From positions 62,001 to 126,000 of the forward strand of contig DPRR01000029.1 in the NCBI GenBank assembly GCA_003538625.1: DNA of 64,000 nucleotides. Reading direction: 5' to 3'. The translations under genes were made by a program, and so were the position numbers. Of this stretch, positions 1 through 9,436 are shown piece after piece. Positions within the stretch are counted from its first letter, which is position 1, and every line of letters starts with the position of its first letter. The notes below the pieces were generated by a model. The model was not told where the DNA came from. It did not search any database and saw nothing but the letters and a program-made list of their open reading frames with translations. Origin of the DNA: Ignavibacteriales bacterium. GTDB lineage: Bacteria > Bacteroidota > Ignavibacteria > Ignavibacteriales > Ignavibacteriaceae.

Positions 1-1
1 T

Positions 2-694
2 ATCGTCGTAACAAATACTCCTGATGTATTAACAGATTCCACTGCAGATCTTGCAATGGCTTTAGTTCTTGCGTGTGCTAGAAAATTACCCGAAGCAGAA
101 AAATTTGTTCGTGATAAAAAGTTTGTTGGATGGAAGCCAAAATTATTTTTAGGTGTGGAATTACGTGATAAATATTTTGGTATTCTTGGTGCAGGTAGAA
201 TCGGTAGCGCAGTAGCAGAACGCGCTTACTCTTTTGGCTGTAAGATTATTTATTACTCCAACACACACAACAAATATCTTGATGAAAAATTAAAAGGTAA
301 AAAAATTCCGCTCAACTCTTTGCTTAAAAAGGCAGACATTCTTTCTATTCATCTTCCTTTAAACGATAAAACAAATAATCTGCTCAACGCTTCAAACCTG
401 CGTTTATTAAAGAAATCAGCAATTTTTATCAATACTGCAAGAGGAGATATTATAGATGAGAATATTTTAATTGAAATGCTTAAAACAAATAAACTCTTTG
501 CCGCAGGATTTGATGTTTATGATAATGAGCCAAATTTAAAAATTGAATTTTATAAGCTTAAAAATGTTATCGTTCTTCCGCACATTGGCAGCGCAACAGT
601 TGAAGCCAGAAATAATATGTCTATACTGGCAGCAAAAAATATAATTGCTGTTCTTGAGGGCAAGAAAGCCTTAACCCCCGTAATTGTTAATTAG
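2..694 (+). CDS. D-2-hydroxyacid dehydrogenase, 5' end cut by window edge
   Basis: The frame is open from base 2, so the true start lies outside the window; a Met at base 56 is internal. About 230 residues are visible, roughly the last two thirds of a normal 310-330-residue enzyme. It reads TNTPDVLTDSTADLA (end of the first catalytic segment of glyoxylate/hydroxypyruvate reductase-type enzymes), then a Rossmann motif GILGAGRIGSA, then the catalytic Arg in NTARGD, the Glu in DNEPN and the His in LPHIGSAT. Family knowledge: NAD(P)H-dependent reduction of 2-keto acids such as glyoxylate or hydroxypyruvate in the cytosol. The exact substrate cannot be read from sequence. The next gene, alanine dehydrogenase, starts 60 bp downstream on the same strand, so co-transcription is possible. 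Confidence 0.9.
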   Translation: MVVTNTPDVLTDSTADLAMALVLACARKLPEAEKFVRDKKFVGWKPKLFLGVELRDKYFGILGAGRIGSAVAERAYSFGCKIIYYSNTHNKYLDEKLKGKKIPLNSLLKKADILSIHLPLNDKTNNLLNASNLRLLKKSAIFINTARGDIIDENILIEMLKTNKLFAAGFDVYDNEPNLKIEFYKLKNVIVLPHIGSATVEARNNMSILAAKNIIAVLEGKKALTPVIVN

Positions 695-754
695 TTGATT
701 GATAGTATAGATTTCCATTGGTAATTTTGAAATAAAAAAAAAAGAGAAAATTAA

Positions 755-1876
755 ATGAGATTTGGAATACCTAAAGAAACTCTTTATGAAGAAAAAAGAG
801 TTGCATTAGCCCCGGCAGGGGTGGATGCTTTAGTAAGAGCCGGTCATACAGTTTACATTCAAAGCGGAGCAGGTGAGGGGAGTCATTTTAGTGATGAAGA
901 ATATCGTAAAACTGGTGCTCAAATTGTGTATTCTGCAGAAGAGGCATTTGCAAGAGCCGAAGTTATTGTAAAGGTCGCCCCGCTTTCAGAAACTGAAGTT
1001 GATTTTTTGCAGGATAATCAAACACTTTTTTCTTTCCTGCATCTGGCAATAGGTAAAAGAAAAATAATTGATCAGCTGCTTAAGAAAAAAATAACGGCTA
1101 TCGGTTATGAATTAATAGAAGAAGAAGAGCGGCTTCCGGTTTTGCATTCAATGAGCGAAATAGCAGGACAGCTTGCAATTCAGGTTGCAGAAAGGTATCT
1201 GGAAAGTTTTAGTGAAGGAGGAAGAGGAATTCTGCTTGGTGGTATAACCGGAGTAGCACCGGCTGCAGTAGTGATTTTGGGAGCCGGAGTAGTAGGAGTT
1301 ACAGCAGCCAGGGCTGCACTCGGAAGAGGCGCCCAGGTTATCGTTATTGACAGGGATTTGAATCGGCTTAGAAATGTTGATATTAATTTCCGAAAAAAAG
1401 TTACTACAGTTATGGCTAATCCATATACAATTTCAAGAGGAGTAAGGTTTGCCGATGTTTTGATTGGCGCAGTACTTATTAAGGGTGAAAAAGCTCCGCA
1501 CATCGTAACTGAGGCAATGATCAAAGATATGAAAAAGGGCTCAGTTGTTGTGGATGTATCTATTGATCAGGGCGGATGCATTGAAACAAGCCATATTACG
1601 ACTCAATCAGATCCTGTGTACAGAATGCACGATGTAATTCATTACTGTGTGCCTAATATGCCTGCTATTGTGTCAAGGACCGCTAGCTATGGGCTTAATA
1701 ATGCCTCTCTGGGTTATATTCAGGATATTGCTGAAAACGGATTGTCAAATGCACTTCTCGGAGATTTAGGTCTATCAAAAGGTGTTTGTACTTATAACGG
1801 CTATTGTTGTAACGAATCTATTGCTCATACTTTTAATGTGGAATATAGACGACTACATATTTTTTCAAGTAATTAG
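755..1876 (+). CDS. ald: Alanine dehydrogenase
   Basis: The 373-residue protein has the usual length for Ald. It opens with MRFGIPKET and keeps the pyruvate-binding Arg15 and Lys73, the catalytic His96 and Asp271, and the NAD-binding glycine motif GAGVVG at 176-181. The C-terminal NMPAIVSRTAS segment is also typical. Known reaction: reversible NAD-dependent oxidative deamination of L-alanine to pyruvate and ammonia in the cytosol. The last 30 or so residues (after SNALLGDLGLSKG) look less conserved than the rest by eye but the frame is intact. It lies between a hydroxyacid dehydrogenase and a CoA-transferase on the same strand with gaps of 60 and 38 bp, so these may form a small carbon-metabolism operon. 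Confidence 0.95.
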   Translation: MRFGIPKETLYEEKRVALAPAGVDALVRAGHTVYIQSGAGEGSHFSDEEYRKTGAQIVYSAEEAFARAEVIVKVAPLSETEVDFLQDNQTLFSFLHLAIGKRKIIDQLLKKKITAIGYELIEEEERLPVLHSMSEIAGQLAIQVAERYLESFSEGGRGILLGGITGVAPAAVVILGAGVVGVTAARAALGRGAQVIVIDRDLNRLRNVDINFRKKVTTVMANPYTISRGVRFADVLIGAVLIKGEKAPHIVTEAMIKDMKKGSVVVDVSIDQGGCIETSHITTQSDPVYRMHDVIHYCVPNMPAIVSRTASYGLNNASLGYIQDIAENGLSNALLGDLGLSKGVCTYNGYCCNESIAHTFNVEYRRLHIFSSN

Positions 1877-1914
1877 CTAACGAACGAATTGAATTTTAGA
1901 AAAGAGATATCGAA

Positions 1915-3270
1915 ATGACTTCAACTGAAGAAATAACTACAAAAAATCCTGTACCGACAAATTTGTTGCGTATTTATAATCAAAAATTAGTCAGCTCGGA
2001 TGAAGCTGTAAAACAAATTAAATCAGGTGATAACGTAATCGTCCAACCCGGATGTGCTGTCCCATCAGAATTAATTAGGGCAATGGTAAGAAGAAAAGAT
2101 GAACTTGAAAACGTTACCATATATCATATTTTGGTCGTTGGTGAGCTGCCGTATTTGCAACCCGGAATGGAAAAACATTTTAAACATAAAGCTTTTTTTA
2201 TCGGAGCTAATGCACGTAAAGCTATTAATGAAGGAAGATCGGAATTCATTCCAATATTTTTATCGGAAGTACCTTTGCTGTTTAAGCTTGGCAGAATAAA
2301 CACAGATGTTGCTTTGATTAATGTTTCACCACCCGATGAACATGGTTTTTGCAGCTATGGAGTTGATGTCGGAACAATTAAGACACCGGCTGAAAAATCT
2401 AAAATAATTATTGCCCAAGTGAATAAATATATGCCGAGAGCATTGGGTGACTGTTTTATTCATATCAATAAAATTAATTACATTGTTGAGCACGACGAAG
2501 AACTAAAAGAACTTCCGCAAGTAGATCCGGATACAACACCGGAAATCTTAGCGGTATTTGATAAAATTGGAAGAAATGTAGCTGATCTAATTGAAGATGG
2601 TTCTACATTACAAATGGGTATTGGTGCGATACCGGATTCAGTAATGAAATACTTATTTGATAAAAAAGATTTAGGAATACATACAGAAATGTTTTCAGAC
2701 GGGATGATTGATCTTGTTGATGCAGGAGTAATAAATGGTGAAAAGAAAACATTGCATCCGGGCAAAATTATTGCCGGATTTGTGCTGGGTACAAAAAAGG
2801 TTTACGATTTTATAGATAACAATCCTATTATAGAATTTCATCCTCAGGAATACGTTAATGACCCCTTTATTATATCTAAGAATAATAAAATGGTCGCAAT
2901 TAATTCAGCACTGGAAGTTGATCTTACAGGACAAGTTTGTGCTGATTCTATAGGCACAAAACTGTATTCCGGTATCGGCGGGCAGGTAGATTTTATACGC
3001 GGAGCTTCAAAATCAGAGGGCGGTAAACCGATTATTGCGTTACCGTCAACTACTAAAAATGATTCAATATCAAGAATAGTTCCCACACTTAAATCCGGAG
3101 CCGGTGTGGTAACATCCAGAGGTGATGTAGATTATATTGTTACAGAATATGGCGCAGTTAATTTATGGGGAAAAACAATCCAGGAAAGAGCAAAAGCTTT
3201 GATCTCAATCTCTCATCCTAAATTTAGGGATGAGTTGACTAAGTATGCCAAAGAAACTTTTTTTATTTAA
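1915..3270 (+). CDS. Acetyl-CoA hydrolase/transferase family CoA-transferase (4-hydroxybutyrate CoA-transferase-like)
   Basis: The 451-residue protein matches the acetyl-CoA hydrolase/transferase family in length and order: an N-terminal domain with DEAVKQIKSGDNVIVQPG, a middle segment NVSPPDEHGFCSYG, the CoA-binding GIGAIPD near 235-241, and HTEMFSDG, whose Glu258 is the likely catalytic residue forming the glutamyl-CoA thioester. The C-terminal part reads GGQVDFIRGA and GVVTSRGDVDYIVTEYG, also family hallmarks. It moves CoA between acetyl-CoA and a short-chain acid, or hydrolyses acetyl-CoA. The closest reading is 4-hydroxybutyrate or acetate CoA-transferase, but acceptor preference is inference. 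The phosphatase gene starts 3 bp after its stop, so the two are probably translated from one message. Confidence 0.88.
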   Translation: MTSTEEITTKNPVPTNLLRIYNQKLVSSDEAVKQIKSGDNVIVQPGCAVPSELIRAMVRRKDELENVTIYHILVVGELPYLQPGMEKHFKHKAFFIGANARKAINEGRSEFIPIFLSEVPLLFKLGRINTDVALINVSPPDEHGFCSYGVDVGTIKTPAEKSKIIIAQVNKYMPRALGDCFIHINKINYIVEHDEELKELPQVDPDTTPEILAVFDKIGRNVADLIEDGSTLQMGIGAIPDSVMKYLFDKKDLGIHTEMFSDGMIDLVDAGVINGEKKTLHPGKIIAGFVLGTKKVYDFIDNNPIIEFHPQEYVNDPFIISKNNKMVAINSALEVDLTGQVCADSIGTKLYSGIGGQVDFIRGASKSEGGKPIIALPSTTKNDSISRIVPTLKSGAGVVTSRGDVDYIVTEYGAVNLWGKTIQERAKALISISHPKFRDELTKYAKETFFI

Positions 3271-3273
3271 GAA

Positions 3274-3987
3274 ATGATGGTTGCTGTAATTGGAGATATC
3301 CATGGATGTTATTACACGCTAAAGCAATTAGTAGATAAAATAAAAAATAAATATCCTGATTTAAAAATATTTTGTGTTGGTGATCTTGTTGACAGGGGAA
3401 ACTATAGTTTTGAAGTAATCCAATTTGTTCTATCAGAGCAAATTCCTTTTACACCCGGTAATCATGATCTTATGTTTTACTCTTTCTTTAATGATCCGGA
3501 TTCGCCAATGGGTAAAGCGTGGACTCATAATGGTTCAGAGTCTACAATCAAATCTTACGAACATAGAATGGATTTACTTGATGAGCATCTTAACGCTATT
3601 ATAAATGCCCCGCTATTTATCTGCACCGGTGACTGCTTTATTTCACACGCTGGAATTTCAAAAACATTTAAAAATAAATTGAACTCCGAACCGCTTTCTG
3701 ATTTAGTTCAATTACAAAAAATATTATCTGAAGATTTGTTTGATCGTAACAGCATAGTTTGGTGCAGAGGTCAATTAATGAATATCGGAAAACTTCAGGT
3801 TGTCGGACATACGCATAGAAGAGAAGTAAATTATGAAAAATACTCAAATGCGTTGTACATTGATACAACTGCTTTTGGATTGAATAAACTTTCGGCGGTA
3901 ATCGTTGAAAATGATCGGATAATTGAAATAATAGAACAAAAAACATTAAAGGGTGATTCTGATAAAAGGTGGAATTATTATCTGTAG
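3274..3987 (+). CDS. Calcineurin-like (PPP family) phosphoesterase
   Basis: The 237-residue protein carries all signature blocks of bacterial PPP phosphatases: GDIHG (7-11), GDLVDRG (36-42), GNHD (62-65), then SHAGIS and GHTHRR toward the C terminus, which together supply the two-metal site. Relatives dephosphorylate serine/threonine in proteins or hydrolyse Ap4A-type nucleotides; the small size and lack of extra domains do not separate these options. Two Met codons in tandem (3274 and 3277) are both possible starts. It begins 3 bp after the CoA-transferase stop and is followed 58 bp later by a CYTH-domain gene. CYTH and metallophosphatase genes both act on phosphorylated small molecules, so a nucleotide or polyphosphate role is a reasonable inference. 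Confidence 0.88.
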   Translation: MMVAVIGDIHGCYYTLKQLVDKIKNKYPDLKIFCVGDLVDRGNYSFEVIQFVLSEQIPFTPGNHDLMFYSFFNDPDSPMGKAWTHNGSESTIKSYEHRMDLLDEHLNAIINAPLFICTGDCFISHAGISKTFKNKLNSEPLSDLVQLQKILSEDLFDRNSIVWCRGQLMNIGKLQVVGHTHRREVNYEKYSNALYIDTTAFGLNKLSAVIVENDRIIEIIEQKTLKGDSDKRWNYYL

Positions 3988-4045
3988 AAATATTCAGTTG
4001 AGTAACAGCATTTTACAAAACGAAATGATAAAAGAGATTAAATGA

Positions 4046-4513
4046 ATGAGTAAGGAAATTGAAAGAAAATTTTTAGTTGATTTTGATGAATGGTTATCTG
4101 TTAAGGCTAAAGAAATACTGGTTCGACAGGGTTATTTAACTGACTCCATCAAACCAACTATCAGAGTCAGAGTTGCAGGCAATAAAGGGTATTTAACAAT
4201 CAAAGGTAAAGTATCGGGAATTACGAGAGATGAATTTGAGTATGAAATACCATATAACGATTCAGATTATATGTTAAAAAATTTTTGTGATAACTCTATT
4301 ATTGAAAAATTCAGATCTGAAATTGATGTTGATGGTTACTTGTGGCAGGTGGATAGATTTATCGGAGAGAATGAAGGATTAATCGTTGCAGAAATTGAAC
4401 TGCAATATGAAGAACAACTAATTAAAATTCCAAAATGGATTACTAAAGAAGTAACAGGTGATCAAAGATATTATAATTCTAATCTGGCGAGAATCCCGTT
4501 TTCAAAATGGTAA
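4046..4513 (+). CDS. CYTH domain protein (triphosphate tunnel metalloenzyme)
   Basis: The 155-residue protein starts MSKEIERKFLV; the EIERK block near residues 4-8 is the ExExK metal/phosphate motif of CYTH enzymes. Alternating charged beta strands follow (RQGYL, TIRVRV, YLTIKG, RDEFEYEIP, IEKFRSEI, WQVDRF, GLIVAEIEL), as expected for the eight-stranded tunnel. Family members hydrolyse inorganic tripolyphosphate or ribo/thiamine triphosphates; only a few make cAMP. This short stand-alone form, as in many Bacteroidota, is most often a tripolyphosphatase. It is the last + gene before a convergent - strand pair whose stop lies 24 bp away. Confidence 0.88.
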   Translation: MSKEIERKFLVDFDEWLSVKAKEILVRQGYLTDSIKPTIRVRVAGNKGYLTIKGKVSGITRDEFEYEIPYNDSDYMLKNFCDNSIIEKFRSEIDVDGYLWQVDRFIGENEGLIVAEIELQYEEQLIKIPKWITKEVTGDQRYYNSNLARIPFSKW

Positions 4514-4537
4514 TTTCTACAACTCTATAAATTAATT

Positions 4538-6229
4538 TCAGACGTCCTGTCTGAATGACTTTAATCCCATTTTAATAAAAGTATAGGATACTATTAACGC
4601 AAGTACCGCAAGCACTATACTTGTACTTAGTAAATTCCAGATTGATATATTTATTCCATGTACTTTAGCATAAAAATAATTTGAAACAGGAATGAATAGC
4701 ACGATAATAATTACTAATAGATATAGAAGAGTAAATAAAAAGGTAATTGAGGCACCGGGAGATGAAGCCAATCTTATAGCATTCCTTTCTTTATAATTTG
4801 TAAAGATGCCGCCCATACCAAAATTTAAACTAATTAATGTTATAGTAGTTAATGCTGAATTTAATTGTGCAACTAAAGATAGAGCAATCGGAAATTGCAG
4901 GTTTGAAAAAAAACTAATTAGTTGTCCGATAAAAAAAATAATTAAGAAATAAATTGTCAATCGCTTTTTAAGAAAAGCATTAAAATTTATCGGCGCACTT
5001 CTTATCTTCCATAAAGCTTCACCTTCAAGACTAATCAGTGGGAATACAAATCTTAGTGATAATGAAGCAACAAGAAATATATTAAATAACGATACGATAA
5101 GATAAATCAGAGTTTTTAAATATTCATTGTAAGCTTTAGTAATTATAAAATCTATTCCGGATATGCTTGAAATAAAAACTGTAATTAAAAAAAGCATTAC
5201 TAATAAATGAAGCCATTGACTCGGCTCCCTAAAAAACAGAAAAAATTCTCTTTTCAAGATTGATTCATCAAACCCGTTTAAAAATGATTTTTTATGAAAT
5301 CCTAAAATAGAAAATCGATTTTTTGTTTTACTCTTTAATTCGGCATTCACTTTTAGGGATGTTAACCAGGTTCTGTAATAGAATTTATTTGCTATTAAAA
5401 GAGTTATGCCAAATACAAAAATTGAAATGATAATGTTTGCATAAACAAATGGGATTGCTCTCTCAATTTTATGTTGAGATATCCAGTATAATGATTCTGA
5501 TATCCAATAATTTGGTAAAAACTTTATTTTACTGTTTTCTAAAAATCCAAAGTACTGATCGATATTAGGATAATAATCGAAGACTCTTTCAACCAGCTGA
5601 ATCGGATTACTAATAAAGTAAAATGAAATCACGCTAACCAGATAAACCAGACCTATACTGATCATAACTTTTTTTATTCCCCATTTACCGGACATTATCA
5701 ATACGAGTAATAAGATAATTACTCCAAGCGCTCCGGCTGTAAACATAAAAGGGAGGATAAGAAAAAAAAGAGCGAATGTATAAAACCAAAAGTTTAAATT
5801 AAAGTAGTATCCGTAGCCTAAGAGAACTGCTGTTATAATTAGTAAAAGAGTAGCTGAACTATAGAAAAAATTATCTAAAAATTTTATAAGAAATATTTTT
5901 GTAAAAGATATTGGTTTTGTAATTAAATAAAACACTTCTTTAGATTTGTACAATGTTGAAAAAGACACGACCATATTGCCGACATTAATGGCTATAAAAA
6001 AAATGAATAACACTATAAGCACAAATCTGTGAAGAAGAAACGAACCGATCTTTACAGTTGCAAGCAGATAATCAATCGTATTATAAGTCATAACAAAGCA
6101 ACCGTATGCAAAAGCGACGTACACGAGACCAGAGCCAAAACTTTTTAATATTGATAAGAAATTAAATGGTGAATTGACTTTTAGGAAAATAAGAATTTTA
6201 TAAAAAAGTATGTGAAAAACATGTTTCAT
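4538..6229 (-). CDS. ABC transporter membrane subunit (large ABC-2-like permease)
   Basis: A 563-residue, strongly hydrophobic protein with about ten to twelve predicted membrane spans and two charged interruptions (around residues 290-320, KVNAELKSKTKNRFS, and near 460-475, NYKERNAIRLASS). There is no signature motif, but its start codon shares one base with the stop of the ABC ATPase gene just upstream (TAATG), so the two are translationally coupled and form one exporter. The substrate cannot be inferred. The stop codon sits in a small hairpin (TTCAGAC/GTCTGAA, 4537-4555) between the convergent CYTH gene and this one, which may help separate the two transcripts. Confidence 0.8.
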   Translation of the reverse strand: MKHVFHILFYKILIFLKVNSPFNFLSILKSFGSGLVYVAFAYGCFVMTYNTIDYLLATVKIGSFLLHRFVLIVLFIFFIAINVGNMVVSFSTLYKSKEVFYLITKPISFTKIFLIKFLDNFFYSSATLLLIITAVLLGYGYYFNLNFWFYTFALFFLILPFMFTAGALGVIILLLVLIMSGKWGIKKVMISIGLVYLVSVISFYFISNPIQLVERVFDYYPNIDQYFGFLENSKIKFLPNYWISESLYWISQHKIERAIPFVYANIIISIFVFGITLLIANKFYYRTWLTSLKVNAELKSKTKNRFSILGFHKKSFLNGFDESILKREFFLFFREPSQWLHLLVMLFLITVFISSISGIDFIITKAYNEYLKTLIYLIVSLFNIFLVASLSLRFVFPLISLEGEALWKIRSAPINFNAFLKKRLTIYFLIIFFIGQLISFFSNLQFPIALSLVAQLNSALTTITLISLNFGMGGIFTNYKERNAIRLASSPGASITFLFTLLYLLVIIIVLFIPVSNYFYAKVHGINISIWNLLSTSIVLAVLALIVSYTFIKMGLKSFRQDV

Positions 6230-6948
6230 TATTTAGTTAACTGAAGGAATAGTGACTCCAGATTTTGGTTATCATTACCTTTGATATTTTCTAAAACCTC
6301 TTTCGTGTCTGAAAAAATCATATTTCCATCTTTTATAATCCCAATTCTTGTACAAATTTCTTCAGCAACATTTAAACTGTGAGTTGACATAAAAACTGCG
6401 GCACCATTTTGTGCTTTTTCCGTTAGAATATTTTTAACGATAAGTGCACTTTGTGGATCCAAACCCACCATCGGTTCATCAACCACTAATAATTTAGGAT
6501 CATGCAGCAAGGCAGAGGCAATTGTTATTCTTTGTTTCATTCCTTGAGAGTATTCTTCAGTCCGTTTATCCACCCAATCACCAATTTCCAATTTATCAAT
6601 TATTTCATCGATTTTGTTTTTTAAAATTTGTTTCTCAATTGAATAAAGACCTCCGCTAAAAAAAAGAAATTCACGCCCGGTAAGTTTTTCATAAATAAAT
6701 GGCTGATCAGGAATATATCCGATCAATGATTTTGCTTTAATTGGTTCTTTATTTATATCAAATCCATTAATAAGTATTTTACCGGAAGTTGGATTATAAA
6801 GTCCGGAAATCATTTTAATGGTAGTTGTTTTTCCGGCACCATTCTGACCAAGAAATCCGAAAAAATCTCCAGTTTTAATATGAAGATTTAAGTTATTAAC
6901 GGCAGTAAATGAACCAAATTTTTTAGTTACGTTTATTATTTCAAGCAT
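6229..6948 (-). CDS. ABC transporter ATP-binding protein
   Basis: The 239-residue ATPase has Walker A GQNGAGKTT (34-42), a Q-loop region YIPDQPFIYEKLTG, the signature YSQGMKQR, Walker B LLVVDEPMVGLDP, and the switch His in MSTHSLN. The layout matches single-domain ABC-2 exporter ATPases (CcmA/NatA type). It powers transport by the downstream membrane protein, which overlaps it by one base. No substrate-binding protein is nearby, in keeping with export rather than import. The preceding gene on this strand ends 61 bp upstream at 7010. Confidence 0.93.
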   Translation of the reverse strand: MLEIINVTKKFGSFTAVNNLNLHIKTGDFFGFLGQNGAGKTTTIKMISGLYNPTSGKILINGFDINKEPIKAKSLIGYIPDQPFIYEKLTGREFLFFSGGLYSIEKQILKNKIDEIIDKLEIGDWVDKRTEEYSQGMKQRITIASALLHDPKLLVVDEPMVGLDPQSALIVKNILTEKAQNGAAVFMSTHSLNVAEEICTRIGIIKDGNMIFSDTKEVLENIKGNDNQNLESLFLQLTK

Positions 6949-7009
6949 TTATTGTTGAGGCTAATGAGAAAATAATGATATAATAAATATAGACAGGATA
7001 TCACTAATA

Positions 7010-9301
7010 TTAAATTCCTGCGGAACGAAGTGAAGTTAGATCTTCAAAATTTATCATCATCATATCACTTTCAGTCAAATTCTTTTCGGCTAAAATTCTT
7101 TCTTCCTGATAAGAAATTGCTTTATTAATTATTTCTTTAATAGTTCTGGAATTGTAAAAGTTTTTATTCGTTTCTTTTTTTAATTCAACTATCCATTCCA
7201 ACATTTGCTGCCATGCTCCTTCATCGAGCTGATAATTTTTCTTTTGACAGATATTCAATGCTATTTCCAATAATTGTCTGGTCGTATAAGGTTCAAAATT
7301 AAAAATGTTAGGAAATTGATTTTGAAGCACTGGAAAATTATTTATTAATAATTCAACTTCCTCCACTGTGCCGGTTAAAATGGCTACAGTAGCATCATTC
7401 ATCAAGTAAAGTTTTTTAAGGAAATATTGTAATAAAGAATCACTAAAATCACTTGAACATTGCAGTGAGGCAAACGCATCATTGACAAGAATAACATTTC
7501 CGGAGAGTTGTTTAAAAATTTCATCTATAGTTAGATACGCATCGATTTTGCTTAATCCAAAAAAAGTAGAACCGTCAATTTCAATTAACTGTCCATGTTT
7601 TATTCTGCCTAATTCCTTTAAACTTTTAGTGAATAATCTTGCAACAGTTGTTGTACCTGCGCCCGGATCTGCTATAAATATTGAGTTTAAATTTTTATGG
7701 ATTGAAGAAATGGATCTTTCCTTTTTTAACTTATCAACTTTTAGGGAAGCAATAATTTTATTAAGAGTAATTTTGACATCTTCAATTCCAACAAGATTAT
7801 TTATTTCACTTAAATATTTATCCGCTTTTTGATTGAACAACTCTAAATTATTTCCGTTTTCTGTAATTGAAAATGCTAATTGAATATCTTTTTTGGATAA
7901 AGTATTTAAGGTTGAATAATCCCTCTGGTTCTCTTCCAGCTGCTGGTAGCGTTTACTTAGCTCCACTTTAGTTTGATTAAAAATATTTCTGACAAATCTT
8001 GCATTCCCAAATGTACTATCTCTTTTATTGTTAATTTTTTCAAATTTATCCAATAAGAATTCTTCTGCCCCTTTTGATACAACATATTTTTCTTTACCGG
8101 CAAAAATTTTAAAAATCTCTGCAAGCTCTTCAGATGTGTAATCATCAAAAGTAAAATTATGTGTAAACCTGGATTTTAAACCCGGATTTGACTCTAAAAA
8201 ATCTTGCATTAACAAAGGATAGCCGGCAGCAATAACAAAAAATTTATTTTTATAATCCTCCATCCGTTTAAGAATGATATCAATGGCTTCCTGCCCAAAA
8301 TCCTGACCGCTATGTTCTCTTTTAAGAGTATAAGCCTCATCAATAAAAAGTATTCCACCTAAAGCTTTGTTAATAATTTTTTCTGTTTTCTGAGCAGTCT
8401 CCCCAATAAATTCACCAATAAGATCCGCACGATCCACTTCTATAACATGACCATGTTCCAATAATCCAACAGATTTAAAAAACTTGCCAAGTAATCTTGC
8501 GATTGACGTTTTTCCTGTACCGGGATTTCCTAAGAATATACAATTGGCGGAAATGCTTTCTTCAGTTTCAATTCCATTAATTTTTCTTACCTTTACAAAA
8601 TCAAGATAGGTTATGAAATCCTTTAAAGATTGTTTTAGATTTTTTAATCCAACAAAATTATCGAATTCTTCAAATAGGGATGGAAGAGTGATGTTACCTG
8701 AAAATGTTTGATTAAGATGCTCGATTTTTTTAGGCTGACTTGTAATCTGTTTATTTAAAGTTTCATTGCCATTTTTATTATCATTTGCAAAATCAAAAAT
8801 TTCAGAGCTCCCAAGCTGAAAAGTGTGATTTAAAACCAATTTATTTTCTAATAAAACTTCTACTCTGCCTTCACCTTGTTTCCAAAAACCGGGTATGGGT
8901 GTTCCCCAGCTTTGAACAAACTCAACAAGTTCCCAATCTTTTTGCAATTTAAGACTAAAATTATTTCTACCGACTTCTTCATCCTCCAAATACCAAATAG
9001 TTACTCCTCTCAATTCGGATTCACTTTTTTTATAGGTCGGGTTTTTGATAATTGATTCTGCAGCTACATAACTTGTTCTGGATTGATCAAATTGAAGTAA
9101 ATAAGTACGTATTTCTGATTGCAGACTTTCAGTTAGATTAAACATCTTTACTGAAAGTATTTCAATTTTACTTGAATTGAGTAAGTAATTTCCACTTGTT
9201 GCAGGCGTTGGATTTGAATTTTGCTTTAAGATCTCTGAAGATTTTACTCCCCTTGTGAGTAATTCTTTAGATTTCAAATCATTCGTCATATTTAGATCCA
9301 T
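7010..9301 (-). CDS. Tandem AAA+ ATPase of the CbxX/CfqX (SpoVK/EccA-like) group, second domain degenerate
   Basis: A 763-residue protein. Residues 1-200 form a domain I do not recognise. The first AAA+ domain has intact Walker A GNPGTGKTS (Lys264) and Walker B FIDEAY (Asp321-Glu322), plus the arginine-rich GLKSRF block, as in CbbX/SpoVK proteins. The second AAA+ domain (about 500-750) keeps the fold pattern, but its Walker A reads ADPGAGTTT, with Thr550 in place of Lys, and Walker B reads VILVNDAF, with Asn-Asp in place of Asp-Glu. That domain should therefore not hydrolyse ATP and probably serves assembly or regulation. Relatives remodel protein complexes (Rubisco activase CbbX, type VII EccA). 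No such partner is adjacent here, so the client is unknown. The gene stands between groEL and the ABC pair. Confidence 0.85.
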   Translation of the reverse strand: MDLNMTNDLKSKELLTRGVKSSEILKQNSNPTPATSGNYLLNSSKIEILSVKMFNLTESLQSEIRTYLLQFDQSRTSYVAAESIIKNPTYKKSESELRGVTIWYLEDEEVGRNNFSLKLQKDWELVEFVQSWGTPIPGFWKQGEGRVEVLLENKLVLNHTFQLGSSEIFDFANDNKNGNETLNKQITSQPKKIEHLNQTFSGNITLPSLFEEFDNFVGLKNLKQSLKDFITYLDFVKVRKINGIETEESISANCIFLGNPGTGKTSIARLLGKFFKSVGLLEHGHVIEVDRADLIGEFIGETAQKTEKIINKALGGILFIDEAYTLKREHSGQDFGQEAIDIILKRMEDYKNKFFVIAAGYPLLMQDFLESNPGLKSRFTHNFTFDDYTSEELAEIFKIFAGKEKYVVSKGAEEFLLDKFEKINNKRDSTFGNARFVRNIFNQTKVELSKRYQQLEENQRDYSTLNTLSKKDIQLAFSITENGNNLELFNQKADKYLSEINNLVGIEDVKITLNKIIASLKVDKLKKERSISSIHKNLNSIFIADPGAGTTTVARLFTKSLKELGRIKHGQLIEIDGSTFFGLSKIDAYLTIDEIFKQLSGNVILVNDAFASLQCSSDFSDSLLQYFLKKLYLMNDATVAILTGTVEEVELLINNFPVLQNQFPNIFNFEPYTTRQLLEIALNICQKKNYQLDEGAWQQMLEWIVELKKETNKNFYNSRTIKEIINKAISYQEERILAEKNLTESDMMMINFEDLTSLRSAGI

Positions 9302-9380
9302 TTAAATACCACCGATATGAATGATAAAAATCGTTTTGATGGATTTGTTCAAATATCCTGCCATAATAAAACGATTTTTT

Positions 9381-9412
9381 AAAACAAAAAAGGCGAGGGA
9401 AAACCTCGCCTT
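9381..9412 (-). terminator. Rho-independent terminator of groES-groEL
   Basis: Read on the - strand, a 9-bp GC-rich stem AAGGCGAGG/CCTCGCCTT with a 5-base loop is followed by a T-rich tail (TTTTGTTTT). It starts 24 bp after the groEL stop codon and faces the right way to end the chaperonin transcript. Confidence 0.9.
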
Positions 9413-9436
9413 GTAAATTTAACAGAATGAAGTCTA

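Noticed and set aside
1180..1524. Antisense frame inside alanine dehydrogenase (and similar frames inside groEL, CoA-transferase and the OPT gene)
   Set aside because: These mirror well-conserved coding genes and have low-complexity translations; they are shadows.
9180..9300. Shorter start for the tandem AAA+ protein
   Set aside because: Several Met codons exist in the first 60 residues, but nothing in the sequence clearly favours a later one, so the longest frame was kept.
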